A stretch of 64,000 bases of DNA from assembly GCA_903813345.2 (NCBI GenBank), contig CAIIXF020000006.1:12526348-12590347 (forward strand), written 5' to 3'. Each line of letters starts with the position of its first letter. The first letter of the stretch is position 1. Below, piece after piece: positions 11,607 to 24,620 of the stretch. The position numbers were made by a program, and so were the translations under genes. The notes under the pieces were generated by a model. The model ran no database searches, was not told where the DNA came from, and worked only from the letters and a program-made list of their open reading frames with translations. The stretch comes from Owenia fusiformis (lineage: Eukaryota > Annelida > Polychaeta > Sabellida > Oweniidae).

Positions 11607-12859
11607 CATCCCATTTTCTCCCGAAGGAGAACATGAATCTGCTAATCCAAAAATGCAACACGCTATTTATTTAATACATGTAACTACTGTATTGTTTCGG
11701 CTAATGTGTTGTCATCTTCTTCTAAATTAAGGATAGCATTACAGCTTTGGGATTTGATAGATATATCATGATTTCCCTGTAGGCTGCTCTCGATCAGACC
11801 GTTCAAAAATTGCAATTTTAAGTTTCACAAGTTAGATCCATTTAGTGTGTCACCCTGTCATATAAGAAGCTTCTCTTTATTCTTTCTTATTCAGAATGTG
11901 ATACGATGTCTGTGGTAATGGATCACCTAATGAAGTCCTGTGTTAAAGGACAATAAATTAAGTAGATGGTGACATTTTCAAATAAGCATACCAGACCCAT
12001 TTTAGTGGTTCAAATAACACCTACTAAAGTAGAAATTACAATATGATAGCAGAAAGCAATATCCGAGGAACACAATCACACTAAAATGCTACTTTTCAGC
12101 AAATTGGATAGAGACGTCTTATGTTCCAAGCTCTGTCATCAGATACGTAAATAAATTTTTGAGAAATGCCCATGGAGAAATTCTACAATTTTCCATAATT
12201 TCTATTTCATGTAAGGTTTGATTAGCATCTGTTCAATGTAATATGATTAATCATCTCGTTTGCAATTGATACGGCAATACATAATATATTACGACGTACA
12301 CGATGACGATATCCTTCATCATGATATAAACCATCGACATCTCCATTCTTTTAAGCCATTTGATGCCATGGTACTATCAGTTAGATTTTGGTGATTCAAA
12401 AGTTTGAGCTAACCAACATTTTCAAAAAGGCCTTAATCAGTTTTAGTGTCCTGTTTATACCTTTATTCTTACTATTGAAAATGGATTCTACCAATACTGT
12501 CTCACATGAATCTACTACTTATTGAAACTAGATCAACTTGAGTTCTTCTGAGAAAATTTCTGAGGATTCCAGCAAGGGTGTCATTGACTTGGGAGATGCA
12601 GTTGACTTTAATCCTGTGTATCTACATTCACAATGTAGATATGAAGTCACTTGTATCCCCATGTTAACTCAAAACAGCCTTGACACAGTCAATAAAAACT
12701 GGCCCATTCATCCTAATAATGATAAGCAATCTTAATAATCATCTTCGCTCGAATATAGGAACTTTTGTCAATCATTGTTACTTTTTATCATATGAAATAC
12801 CGTGATGAATCGAGACGTGCTAAGATGAATTACTTTAAAAGGATCGATCCTGTCTGTAG

Positions 12860-12949
12860 AATACAAGGAAATATAATTTAGTGTCATTGACTCAAGCCTG
12901 CGAATACAAGGAGATATAATTTAGTGTCATCGACTCGAGCCTGCGAATC
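12860..12949. repeat. Two-copy 44-bp tandem repeat
   Basis: gaatacaaggaaatataatt followed by tagtgtcattgactcaagcc is repeated directly, with a few changes, as a second copy. It has no coding role that I can see. Confidence 0.6.
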
Positions 12950-15011
12950 TTCCAAACATGGATTTTTAGGAGTTCAATGATACATCATTCAATGATATCA
13001 TCTCTTCTTTCAGTCTGATTTATGATTAATGACCATGTATCCTCATTGCCTGGGATGATCTGAAAGAATAAGTTACAGCTGTCAAAATATGTTAAAAATC
13101 ACTCGTGTCAACTTATTTCCTCCCCCATGGATTACGGATACACGTTTTCTTAACGAATACCTCTCTCATTCGTTTGACTAAATACAATGAATCTACTTTA
13201 CAACTAAGCTCGCCTGCTCTCTGGGTGTTAATGAAGAAAATGATCATGATGAAAATTATATCATTTATTGCCCTATATATCCATACAAAATGGAAATCAT
13301 CGATCTTCTATTGACTCTGGCATAGGTATGCCCGGATAAGTATCTTGCCGTTTCCAAGATTAGCGTTGTCTAATATGCAATCTGGCCCCCAGGGCGCATG
13401 TTACTCTCTACGCCGTCGTCTAGCTCCTGACGTGTTCTTCTTCCAAAATAGCCCGGTTGTTTTTCTAGGAATTCATAGTCTTGCTGCAAGACCGTTTACC
13501 GCCCCCCCCCCCTCCCCCAACATTTTGGGAAAATGTACATGGGGGTATACAGTCTTGAGGAAAGACTAAGCAATGGAATTCCATGCAAGTTACATTGGGA
13601 CATTGTGGGCAGGAAGACCATACTGTATGCTAACCAGTCCACTTTAGGCACTTGTTACGTGATGATAATCTCATAAAGTAATTCGTCGTCATTATAAATA
13701 AAAGCATTGTGGCTTTGCGAAACAGAAAGAAGCGAAAACAAAATGTTGAAAGCGATAATGGATTCCGCATTAGGATGACAATTAACAGAGACATAAGACC
13801 GTAGAGTTGATCTTCGTAAAGTGCTCCATAAGCCTACACAGTTATTTATTGGATTCTGTCTCAGATTTAAAAGATGATCTTGAACAACCTGCGGAATAAC
13901 AGAATACAGAATGCGAATATTTACTGAACTATCATAGCTTTGGACTCCCAGGCGATCGACAGTAATGGAAGATAATTATAACCATCGCAAGTAAGGCAGA
14001 TAAATGTCACGTAATGAAAAAACGAATTCCTAACATGGTTTGTTATTTTTAGAGCCTGTGTAAATTTAAAAAAATTGATGAATGTAGCAATTGATTTCTG
14101 TTAAAAAAGGATTGTATGTACAATACTAATCCGGTTACTGATTATCAATTTGCCCATTCTTCCCATGGCTATATCATTTAAGATCAGGCAAGGATGCACC
14201 TGAGAATGGCCCACAAAGATCTTATATCATACAGTAGTTTGGGTCTTTTTGAAAATTCAGGTCCCCTTTTTCGAAGAACTGGACTCGATTTACTTTAGGG
14301 TGTGTAAGTCTCAGATTGAGCAAATTACACAGTGAGTACCATTTTTTCAAATGAGACCCCTTTGAAAAATTAATAAGGTCTAAATGACGAATTGGTATCG
14401 TGTCACTTTATTGAAATCGTTTGACTTGCTTTATTGATTAAAGATTTGAAGATTGTTTTACCGAGACTTTTACTCACATCAGTAAAATTCAGATATCTTT
14501 AAGCCAGCTATGTATAAATTGAGTAACACCTCTGACTTGAAACAATTTTTCATGATGGTCTGTCCGCGCTGAATTGTGGTTCATTACGACACTAAAAGCT
14601 AAAATAATAGAGATCTCTTTCCATACCTCTTCATGTCTTTATCAGAGATTATAAAACATATAATATGTCTCTTTCTTGATATAAAATGATAAAACGGGAT
14701 GGGGATAAAAGCCCAAATGCACCATCCCTCTTTGAAACAAGTGCGAGAGAATCATTCATCATATTATGGATATCGTGTTTTTCTTCTCTGTAATTTCTCG
14801 GAAGTCCAGGATTATTGCATTTGGAATAATACATTCACGTAGGAAACTGGCCGAAGCACAGATTTAATTAAATCACATTCCGCTCTGGAAATGAACGGCT
14901 GAAATTTTGGTTTTTAGAAATTAATGTAACATGGTTCTACAAAGTTGGTATCTGGATTACACAATTCATACTTGCACTAGCCAGACGGTATGATGATTCT
15001 TACAGTTCTTA

Positions 15012-15146
15012 TGTCACCACCAAAAAATGGAGAAATATAGTTATGATCTCCGTTTTTTGTGACTGCGGTTCTGTGGTTGGCGATCGGCGGTTGACGACTG
15101 GCGACTGGCGATCGGTGGTTGGCGTATGTAACAAATGGTGGTGACA
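15012..15146. mobile_element. Small MITE with TGTCACCACCA termini (135 bp)
   Basis: tgtcaccacca at the left end and tggtggtgaca at the right end are perfect 11-bp inverted repeats. The interior has a short direct repeat of ggcgatcgg and ggcgactgg units. Confidence 0.65.
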
Positions 15147-18100
15147 TTTTGCCTGTTAATACCTTACTGTTATCTCTGCTTTAAATTTGTTGAATAGAAT
15201 AGATCACGTGGTATTAGATTTCTAGTCAGAAAACCCATGTTCATATAAATTTGATCCTTTGATCCTTTGTTTCAGATTAACTAAAGCATGAAAGTAAGCA
15301 CGAATCTATTGCATTACCAACGCAAAGGGCAACCGGATTTCGATTCTGAAGAGTCAAACATTCTTTGCGAATCAATACATTTGACATCCCAGATGTTAAC
15401 GTATAACGTCGCTGTTTTTAAATACTTTTACGATTAAAAAGTGTGCTGTTTGATTTTTGCAATGCCATCCATTTTGGAATCACTATCGTCTTCTAATGTT
15501 ATATGATTTGAAATATTCATGTTCGAAAATGAATCTCACGTTATTTCAAAGTATTCAACAATAACTCGAACCGTGATTGACGCGTTGCAAATTGAACTAG
15601 AGCACACAAAGTACATTTGGTCTCATGGGATGATGGAAAACTCATTCATTTAGCGACCCGAGCTACAAAAGGTGTCGCTGCAACAGTTATGAATGTTTGT
15701 ATGAAACTGTTATCATACGTTATCTACACCGTCTTGCAATTAATAGGAATATTTTTTGAAAAGCTGATGGATTTGAATGACAAATAGTGTAATTACTAAA
15801 TGTAAATGATGAGGCATTCACGTATTAATTTTAGGGAGTTTGTTTAGACTTTAGATTTATAAATTACACATTTTTAAATTCATCCTTTCCACCAGTGCAT
15901 AATCCTTGAAGAGGAATCTTCTTCATATAAGTATTTGTACTTTTGTAAATACGTTATAAAATTACACTTTCCTTGATACCGAGGACAAAAAGAAACACCA
16001 ACGTTAACATGTTTGAGCTGACTGGAAATATGATGGGTTGTGTTGACATCTTCTAAAAATATAAAGGTCATAACATATATAAAACTGCCACAGAGAATAA
16101 AAACATCCCAACCAATTGAGGGATTCACAACTGGAGTAATAAACGCCCCCTAAAACAAAAGATAAAGAATGACTCTTATAAATTAAAATGTCATGAGCAC
16201 GATCTTTTAAAAATAACAACAAGCAAGCAAACCCTAACCCTTTGCATGAGTTCTGTATTTCATGAATAACTCCATCTTTCTCGGGAAGCTTCTAGCCTCT
16301 GGACTTTCTCTCTACAAACAAAAATGTTTATAAAATGTTCATGACATCGAAGCTTTGAAATACACAATGGGAAATAAAATAAAAAATAAATGAAACTGAA
16401 CAAAACGCAATTCCCATTTTTCTTCTTAAAATCAACTGTCAGTGAAATCTATTACGGAAAATTCTATAAATCTCCACGCGCGAATTACCAATTCCCCTTT
16501 TAACTGTGGAAAGCATATATTGATATCAGATATTCCCTCGCTTGTTCCTTATTATCCGTAGTACAATACTAGTCTATTGGTGGTCTTCATTTCCATTGAT
16601 TATCCGAGAGCCGAACTAAACAAACATATAGCTAATGTAGGAGATTAAGAGCCTATGAGAATATAATGAACCTAGGAGAACATAACTAGAGTAGAGCAAG
16701 CAGTAAACATAACAGCCTATGATCTAAAAAATGATTCAATTTTCAGGATTTATTAAAAGCTACCTGTAGGTTTCGATACAGTAAGTTGATGCTAGGCCAC
16801 TATATCGTGGGTTTACATTGGTTACGCAATCGTTCAATTGGGCAATCCATTACTTAAAACTGATAGAGTATTTCATGAGTGCTCAATAAAACGGCAATAC
16901 AGTCAACGTAAACGAATAGACGTACACGAGAGATTTAACCTCGAACCTATGAACGCCCTCGAGAAGTTTGAAAAAGCTGTAATATCCGTATACACCGCAC
17001 CCGGGATACCACATTCTGATACTCAGACCATCTCTATTATGCACAAGGAAACTGAGAGAAGGCTGTGATATCTCACGCATTCAAAAATCAACAAACAGAT
17101 ATGTTAGTACACATCAAGAACCAAAACACCAATAAAAATTATTGATGAGTCGTTAGCGATATCTGTTCCCACTTACAGCACATGACGGTCTTGGAACTCT
17201 GATATAAAGATGATATCTATATCCAATCTTTAAGGTGTTGGTGTGGTGATATATATCGCCATTGGAGATATAAATTATACGGAGTTCAGCAACATAAACA
17301 AAACCCTATATTAGTAAAAATGGAACAGACAGTTACCATCCAAGTGGATATAATTCATTTATTTCGTATTCTGCTATCGTAGTCTAGGGATCTTTATAAC
17401 GAATCGAAGCCAAGCGTAGTACTAAGGGATAAAGGAATACAGAGGTAAACTATATTAATGGAACGTTTAGGTAATGGTTAATGGATCTAGAAAAGTAAGA
17501 GACGAGTTGAGGGTAAGTTTCGAAATATGTCACTATTTCACAGTTTTTGTTATATTCTAACAGTTCTAACATTATTTAAAATTCAGGATACTTCCTCAAT
17601 TTTTAGGCTGCAAAAAGGGATCGTCCCTTTTTGGATTTGGACAGTTCTGCATATTTAATCATTAATACTTATATTTGGTCATATATATCAATTCTTGTTA
17701 CAGAAAATAAAAATACTAAATTAGATCCTCCACTCGTCTACATTCTTTAATTTCAAATTAACATTTTTGTACACAACATTTCGTAACTTAACAACCTCCA
17801 CCTTTGCACGGGTGATAATAGCTTCAATAAAACCAATGTTTTTGGACAAAATGAATAGACGATCTGAAAATCTTACTTCTGGTTGTTCGGTATATCTTTC
17901 TGTTTTGGAAAACGTTTACATATTGCTTCATTAATACTAAATTAGATTTATAGGCCTATAATCAAACCAAAATTTATATCTACGCATAATTGTGTTCAAA
18001 CATGAAAGAAAATTCAATTTCACGATTCTCTTTATGTTTCGTATTCAATAAATTTTGATTCAAGCTGTCAATATTGACGTATTTTAACAAGAGCAGCAAC

Positions 18101-18434
18101 GTAGTCAATCGATGAATACGACGTCTGTATTAGAAGGTCAATTCCATCTAAACATTGTATTACTTATAACAGATAGAGATGACGATGTTATGGTCGGACT
18201 GTTCTTGCCGAACTCCCATGACAGTGTCTTGGAATAGAATGTTGAAGACTAGCACTGCCCCAGAGTGCTTGTCTAACCTCTGTGCTTTTCAAATTAAAGT
18301 GATATTCGATGGTTCGATGATGTTTTTCAAAATATGTTTTAATGCTGCAAAACGATTTTTATAGTCAAAGACAAGATTCGAAATAGGTTATTATTCCGAT
18401 TTTTTTCATTTGAAACTAAAAACGAAATCTGATC

Positions 18435-20115
18435 ACATTTGCCTCATCTGTTTAGATTTGCCTCATCTGTTTAGATTTGCCTCACTTGTTTAGATTTGCC
18501 TCATCTGTTTAGATTTGCCTCATCTGTTTAGATTTGCCTCATCTGTTTAGATTTGCCTCACTTGTTTAGATTTGCCTCACCTGTTTAGATTTGCCTCATC
18601 TGTTTAGATTTGCCCCATCTATTTAGATTTGCCTCATCTGTTTAGATTAGCCTCACCTGTTTAGATTTGCCTCGCATATTTCGAGAAGTTCTGGCTGCGC
18701 CCCTGTTCATGTTTTAGATTTGCCTCACCTGTTTAGATTTGCCTCACATGTTTAGATTTGCCTCACCTGTTTAGATTTGCCCCATCTATTTAGATTTGCC
18801 TCACCTGTTTAGATTTGCCTCACCTGCTTAGATTAGCCGCATCTCTTTAGATTTGTCTCACTTGTTTAGATTTGCCTCACCTGTTTAGATTTGCCGCATC
18901 TCTGTATATTTGCCTCACTTGTTTAGATTTGCCCCACCTGTTTAGATTTGCCTCATCTGTTTAGATTTGCCTCACCTGTTTAGATTTGCCTCACTTGTTT
19001 AGATTTGCCTCACCTGTTTAGATTTGCCTCATCTGTTTAGATTTGCCTCACTTGTTTAGATTTGCCTCACCTGTTTAGATTTGCCTTACTTGTTTAGATT
19101 TGCCTCACCTGTTTAGATTTGCCGCATCTCTGTATATTTGCCTCACTTGTTTAGATTTGCCTCATCTGTTAAGATTTGCCTCATCTGCTTAGATTTGCCT
19201 CACCTGTTTAGATTTGCCCCATCTATTTAGATTTGCATCACCTGTTTAGATTTGCCTCACCTGCTTAGATTTGCCGCATCTCTTTAGATTTGTCTCACTT
19301 GTTTAGATTTGCCTCACCTGTTTAGATTTGCCGCATCTCTGTATATTTGCCTCACTTGTTTAGATTTGCCTCACCTGTTTAGATTTGCCTCATCTGCTTA
19401 GATTTGCCTCACCTGTTTAGATTTGCCCCATCTATTTAGATTTGCATCACCTGTTTAGATTTGCCTCACCTGCTTAGATTTGCCGCATCTCTTTAGATTT
19501 GTCTCACTTGTTTAGATTTGCCTCACCTGTTTAGATTTGCCGCATCTCTGTATATTTGCCTCACTTGTTTAGATTTGCCTCACCTGTTTAGATTTGCCTC
19601 ACCTGTTTAGATTTGCCTCACTCGTTTAGATTTGCCTCACCTGTTAAGATTTGCCTTACTTGTTTAGATTTGCCTCACCTGTTTAGATTTGCCGCATCTC
19701 TGTATATTTGCCTCACTTGTTTAGATTTGCCTCATCTGTTTAGATTTGCCTCATCTGTTTAGATTTGCCTCATCTGTTTAGATTTGCCTCACTCGTTTAG
19801 ATTTGCCTCACCTGTTAAGATTTGCCTCATCTGTTTAGATTTGCCCCATCTATTTAGATTTGCCTCATCTGTTTACATTAGCCTCATCTGTTTAGATTTG
19901 CCTCACTTGTTTAGATTTGCCTCGCATATTTCGAGAAGTTCTGGCTACGCCCTTGTTCATGTTTTAGATTTGCCTTACCTGTTTTGATTTGCCTCACCTG
20001 TTTAGATTTGCCTTACTTGTTTAGATTTGCCTCATCTGTTTAGATTTGCCCCACCTGTTTAGATTTGCCTCGCATATTTCGAGAAGTTGTGGCTATGCCC
20101 CTGTTCATGTTTTAA
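18435..20115. repeat. 19-bp minisatellite (tttagatttgcctcacctg), about 1.7 kb
   Basis: Roughly 80 tandem copies of a 19-bp unit with variants (cctcatctg, cctcacttg, ccccatcta, ccgcatctc). Variant blocks recur in the same order, indicating higher-order duplication. A different 43-bp segment (ctcgcatatttcgagaagtt ...) interrupts the array at 18671, 19921 and 20069; the third copy marks the right end. Short open frames in it are low-complexity artefacts. Confidence 0.95.
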
Positions 20116-21494
20116 ATTTTGGTGAAATATGTTGAAAGTAAGAGATGTGAAACGAAATCTTGATGAAGCGATTCTAGATCTATTCACAATTACCAAGTGC
20201 ATTTCCAATGTACAAATTGATTGAAAATCAAACTGGTTAATTAACGTGTATTATTCCCCGTTCTTAACTTGTCAGCACCCAATCTAATTGACATATTGGA
20301 AATAGTGCGACGCCATTCGACCCGTTTGTTGAGAAAACTGTCAAATTCAGATATTGTACATCATGCTAGAATAGTGTCCATTCGGTGACAAAGCGGCTTC
20401 TCTGTGTCCATTTTCAAACGTTTATGGTCAGATTATCTGTACAGTTTCAAAGGGAAAATAAAAATCTGCTACGAAATCTGGACAATTGGTCAATTTCCAT
20501 CCAACATTTTGAACAATGAACAATGAATAATCTTTTTGTCATGATTTTAACATTAAAAATAGTTTGAATTGTCATTTTCCTGGACAGATGTGAAAAGCAT
20601 GACCATTATTGTTCTTCCATTTTGGTGCTGGATTGCCTTGGAAAGCTAAGTGAGTCGCAGTCCGTTGCTGTGGCATCGATATTATTAATCCTCGCGGTGC
20701 TGTCAATCGTCCCGCGATTAATTTGATTGTTCCGCGAATATCTGATCAAACTTTGGCTTATTTGCGGGATCACGCAAAATCCGTTAAATGGCCCGCGAAT
20801 TCCGCGGGTTTAGGTCTTAAAATCCGCCCCGCGAGAAAATCTTTGGAGTTTACAGCGCTATCAACTGATGACAACAGAGTAAAATCAATGTATTTGTAGA
20901 ATTAGATCATGTTGAAGCCTGGCAGAGTAAAGCAACTTAAATGTGAACATCACCAGACATTTCATTTACGTCTACACTTGAACCCAAAATAGAAAGATGT
21001 TGACGTTCGTTAACATTGTGCAACATGGGCAATCACAATCAGACGTAGATATTGGCAGAAGCTTAATTCAATATATGCCTAAATGATGAATTAACAGACC
21101 CAGTAAATTAAACACGGGAGATTACCATTCGATTCCCTGAACCAAAGCCCTAATTCCATGTGTCAAACGAAAGAAATGAAATAGCCTGTGAACCAGAATC
21201 AATATAAATACAGAAGGTTGAGAAAGCAAGGTTTCTATTATTGATTGAAGAGCAATAAGGAATAGATTCGAAAGCGTTCTTGTGTAATAATATACGAGAT
21301 AGATATAATTTTGATAACCCCAAATGCAAGTCGTGGTTAAGCTTGGGCGGTAATGAATAAGGTCGGGAACAAATCCAGTCGATTAAAAAACTATTTATTT
21401 AAAGGAATGCGCATCAGATAAAATGATGGCTTTAATTGAATTCAGATTACTTCCCGTAATTAAGAGTAGACGTGGGTGTTTTGGTTTGTTATTG
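20116..21494. other. Intergenic, no gene seen
   Basis: No coding sequence is recognised. A CCGCGAATT-rich stretch (20690-20850) resembles the element at 3100-3620 and is probably a related repeat fragment. Confidence 0.5.
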
Positions 21495-22545
21495 TACAAG
21501 GGGCGATCAACAAATAACGCAAATAGAGCTCTATCTCAGAAACTAATTGGAGTTAGAATACCAAATTTGGTACATCGTATCACCAAACATTCATTATTAT
21601 TTCCACAAAATCTGAGGCATAAATATTGCTTTATGTCGGAGTACCGGATGCCATAGCAACCCGTGGTATGGGCACCTGAAGCAGGTTGTGAAGCATAACA
21701 ATAAGGTATTGATCGCTGTCCAAAATGAGTTTGAAAGACACCATTAAGTCATACAGATTTGATGTTATTTGGGTGTAAATCAACTCTGAAAAGTTTCGGT
21801 TAATTAATGTGATCTACTTTTAATCATAATGTCATTACCCAACAATAGGTTTGTCATTATACATGTCGATACCCAACGATAGGGTGACAGAAGACATCGA
21901 CATTGAGGAAATCAAAGTCAAGTAAACCATACTGAAAAATGGTTGAATTGAAAACTTCAGATCTCCAGGGAAGACAGAGAAGTGATATAATGCTGTGTTT
22001 TGAATGAAATATCACTGCAAAAACTTATGAGATGCTAAAGAAGTCATTTGGTGATAAAAATGGACTAAGCAATGTCTACGGATGGTACAGAACGATTTCT
22101 GAAAAGCCAAGACGATCTGCTGAGGATGCTTCACGTACAGGACTACAGGTGCTCCAAAAACAACACACATAGTAGAGATGATTAAAGAAGTAGATCATGG
22201 TTAATAAAACTGTCACTATTTAACATGAACTGGGCATCAGTTATGAGCATGAAAAATGGTTATTAAAAGATTGTGACATCATATATTTGAGGTGCTTCTG
22301 GTACCCATGACTTGGGTTCTTAATAATTGTTTCTTAATATTAAAGACCTGCTTCAGGTACCCATACCACGGGTTACTATGGTAACTGTACTGACTTTGGC
22401 ATATATCGATGTTTGTGCCTGAAATCTTCTGGAAATATTGATGAATGTTTATTGATACTATGTTTTAAGTTTAGTGTTCTAACTCCAATTAGTTTCTGTT
22501 ATAGGGCTCTATTTGTTATTTGTTATTTGTTGATCACCCCTTGTA
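21495..22545 (+). mobile_element. Degraded mariner-like DNA transposon (1.05 kb) with long terminal inverted repeats
   Basis: The ends TACAAGGGGCGATCAACAAA and, inverted, TTTGTTGATCACCCCTTGTA match closely, and the flanking TA fits Tc1/mariner insertion. The arms are long: sequences around 21530-21700 and 22345-22500 are also inverted copies (caccTGAAGCAGGT / ACCTGCTTCAGGTacc). Inside, about 22026-22170 reads as a broken mariner-type helix-turn-helix: EMLKKSFGDKNGLSNVYGWY, then a region resembling the E-D-x-R-x-G linker. The catalytic DDD/DDE part is missing, so the copy is inactive. Confidence 0.8.
22026..22170 (+). pseudogene. Mariner transposase N-terminal fragment
   Basis: A short frame encodes a helix-turn-helix segment like the paired-type DNA-binding domain of mariner transposases (MLKKSFGDKNGLSNVYGWY, followed by SAEDASRTG). 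It stops soon after, with no catalytic domain. It lies inside the inverted repeats of the 21495-22545 element. Confidence 0.65.
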
Positions 22546-22556
22546 TCAGCATGGAG

Positions 22557-22808
22557 GTCACTGGCGGATTAGGGGGGGGGCTAAAGGCCTTCAGGCTCCA
22601 AAAAGTGGGCCTTTTTGGTCATTACTGGGCCTTTGAAGGCCTTATTTTTTAATTTCAGGCCAAATTTTGAATAAAATGGACATCAAAATTTCAAAATTTG
22701 GGCCCACTTTTGGGTTTTAGGGGCCAAAAATTTTTTTCCGCGGGAGTTTTTTCCTCTGACCTGAAATTTGGCCCCCCCTTGTTGGTTTCAAGATGCGCCC
22801 CTGGAGGT
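22557..22808. mobile_element. Foldback element with G-rich/C-rich ends (GGCGGATTAGGGGGG ... GGCCCCCCTTG)
   Basis: The G-run at the left and C-run at the right are inverted, with gggcctttttgg and gggcccactttt motifs inside. The right end (ggccccccttgttggtttc) is an inverted relative of the start of the fragment at 46228. The boundaries are approximate. Confidence 0.55.
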
Positions 22809-24620
22809 GCAGTGTGTTTGTTGACAGCCATAAGCATTCACAAATTTCACTTTATATCTCGATTCCGTCCGGAGTTCAACAATTTAAAGGCTAGATATAT
22901 TGTTTCATCGGTAATCCTAAATTGAGTTTATAAATCCTAAAGGATCCTAAACCTTACATTCATTAAGAAGCAATGTTTAGCAGTGCAGTCATGATCATTG
23001 TTTATTCATCATATCTTCAGTTAGAGATCGATTTTGCAATAATGGTTCATGTGTCCTTTCCATTTTCTTGTTGCTAAGTTCAATCATGGGCCACAAGAAA
23101 TCTAGCCCAGGGGTGAAAGGGATTTAATGTTCCTCAGTGAAGGCCTAGATGAGTTGCCTTTCCTGATATAGATAACTATTGGTTTGTCGAGTAAATGTAA
23201 AATTGACTCCTGTATTCAATTTGCAAATAATTTAGCAAACTGGAAAAAAATTGGCCTACCCTGTAAAATTTGTCAAATGTTATTCAGTTTATATGGAGAA
23301 AGTACTGACTTCATTCACAATATATACTAGCCCTATTCGGTCCTCTGTGCTAATCAATCGAGAGTGTCTGATCATATATATGATGCCATCGATGGTAAGG
23401 TTCAAAACTCGGAGTTCAGTCCGCAATGGGAGACGTCAACGGAAAGGAGGATGAAATATCTTCTAGAGTTTGCAATATCAATTGGAAAAGAAAGGGACCT
23501 GGGAAATAAGCTAATGTTTAGAATAACCTGTATATATTCTAATCTTGTTTATTCATTCATTTCAGGACATGGGGAATCTGATTGCTGTACCGTTTCCATC
23601 ATCCTCAGTGACTTACCGACATATGGATTACTACTATTGAAGTAATGTATAGGGTCGTATATTGACACATTATTGACAACTTCCTGCTTTTAGAGAACAT
23701 CTCAGGAATTAATGGGAAAATACCTCTCTGCCTGTGAGAGCCGTCGCATCTCTAAAACGAGTTAGATTTGTACACGTTAACTTCCACAGACGCCCATCAT
23801 ACGTTATAGGCATATTCGTAGTCACGAAAAGTCGTTAAACGCACATGGTGCATTCACACGATCATAAAATGCGTTTGCAAGTGGACAGTAGACGTTCATA
23901 GACACCAACAATTAGAATAAAAGTAAGAAGACCAACACCATTCTTGGTCCTATGGTATTTCAATTTTTCCTAAGCGTAGCGAGGTCCGATCTTAAAGGAT
24001 GAACCAACCCAGGGCACATATAATTTAGAGCCTTGGATTTGATATTATATTGCGTGACAGTTAGACTTATATTATACAGCAAAACACATTTCAGATTGTA
24101 TAAGTTTTACAATTAAGATACGTGGCGTATGAATTGAAATTCAGCTGTTTACTTCAATTGTCACATTACTTTCTCTAGCCACAATTCTGCAGCAGGCAGT
24201 AGAGTCATTTCTGATGCTATAAATGTCTGAATCAAGACCATCATAATAAACTACAGCAGGAATTAGTGACGGTTTATTACATTCTTTATCGAGCTATTGC
24301 ATAAAACCGAACGAATGAATGTATTAGTTCATCGTTTTGTATGATAACGACATTGCTCTTCCTTAAGTGATTAGTGATATGAGGGTGAACGACGAAGATC
24401 TGAGTCGAGCTGAGAATAAGTACAATGAAAACATTTTATATGACTTTAACTGGAATTAAAACAGCATAACAAATCAATAGAAGCCAAGCTGGAAATATCG
24501 CATTCGTTAAATAGATTCCGTTTCTCATTCCTTACAATAGGTAACGAACAGACTTGATGTGAGAAAAGGAAACGGGGTTATTTATGTAAGGAACCATTTT
24601 GAAATATCATATCCATCATC
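22809..24620. other. Intergenic, no supported gene
   Basis: No recognised coding sequence. A 93-codon frame at 23364-23645 has unusually complex composition in its first 30 codons (HIYDAIDGKVQ), which could be an exon fragment, but no partner exon or family is visible. Confidence 0.45.

Larger units (their letters stand above)
8490..18434. other. Intergenic region with scattered small repeats
   Basis: About 10 kb of AT-rich DNA with no open frame that resembles a known protein. Short open frames (for example 9591-9905, 13105-13314, 16838-17068) have no recognisable family, splice context or start context. Identified items are the inverted-repeat elements at 10420, 11175 and 15012, a TTTG microsatellite at 11554, a two-copy 44-bp repeat at 12860, and a poly-C tract near 13502. 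Confidence 0.6.

Noticed and set aside
12538-12735. 65-codon frame with non-repetitive composition
   Set aside because: No family, acceptor or partner exon recognised; too short to support.
16838-17068. 76-codon frame resembling a charged small protein
   Set aside because: No start context, family or transcript signals; the opposite strand is open too.
19784-19987. 67-codon frame with repeated CLDLPHLFRFAS
   Set aside because: Translation of the 19-bp minisatellite.
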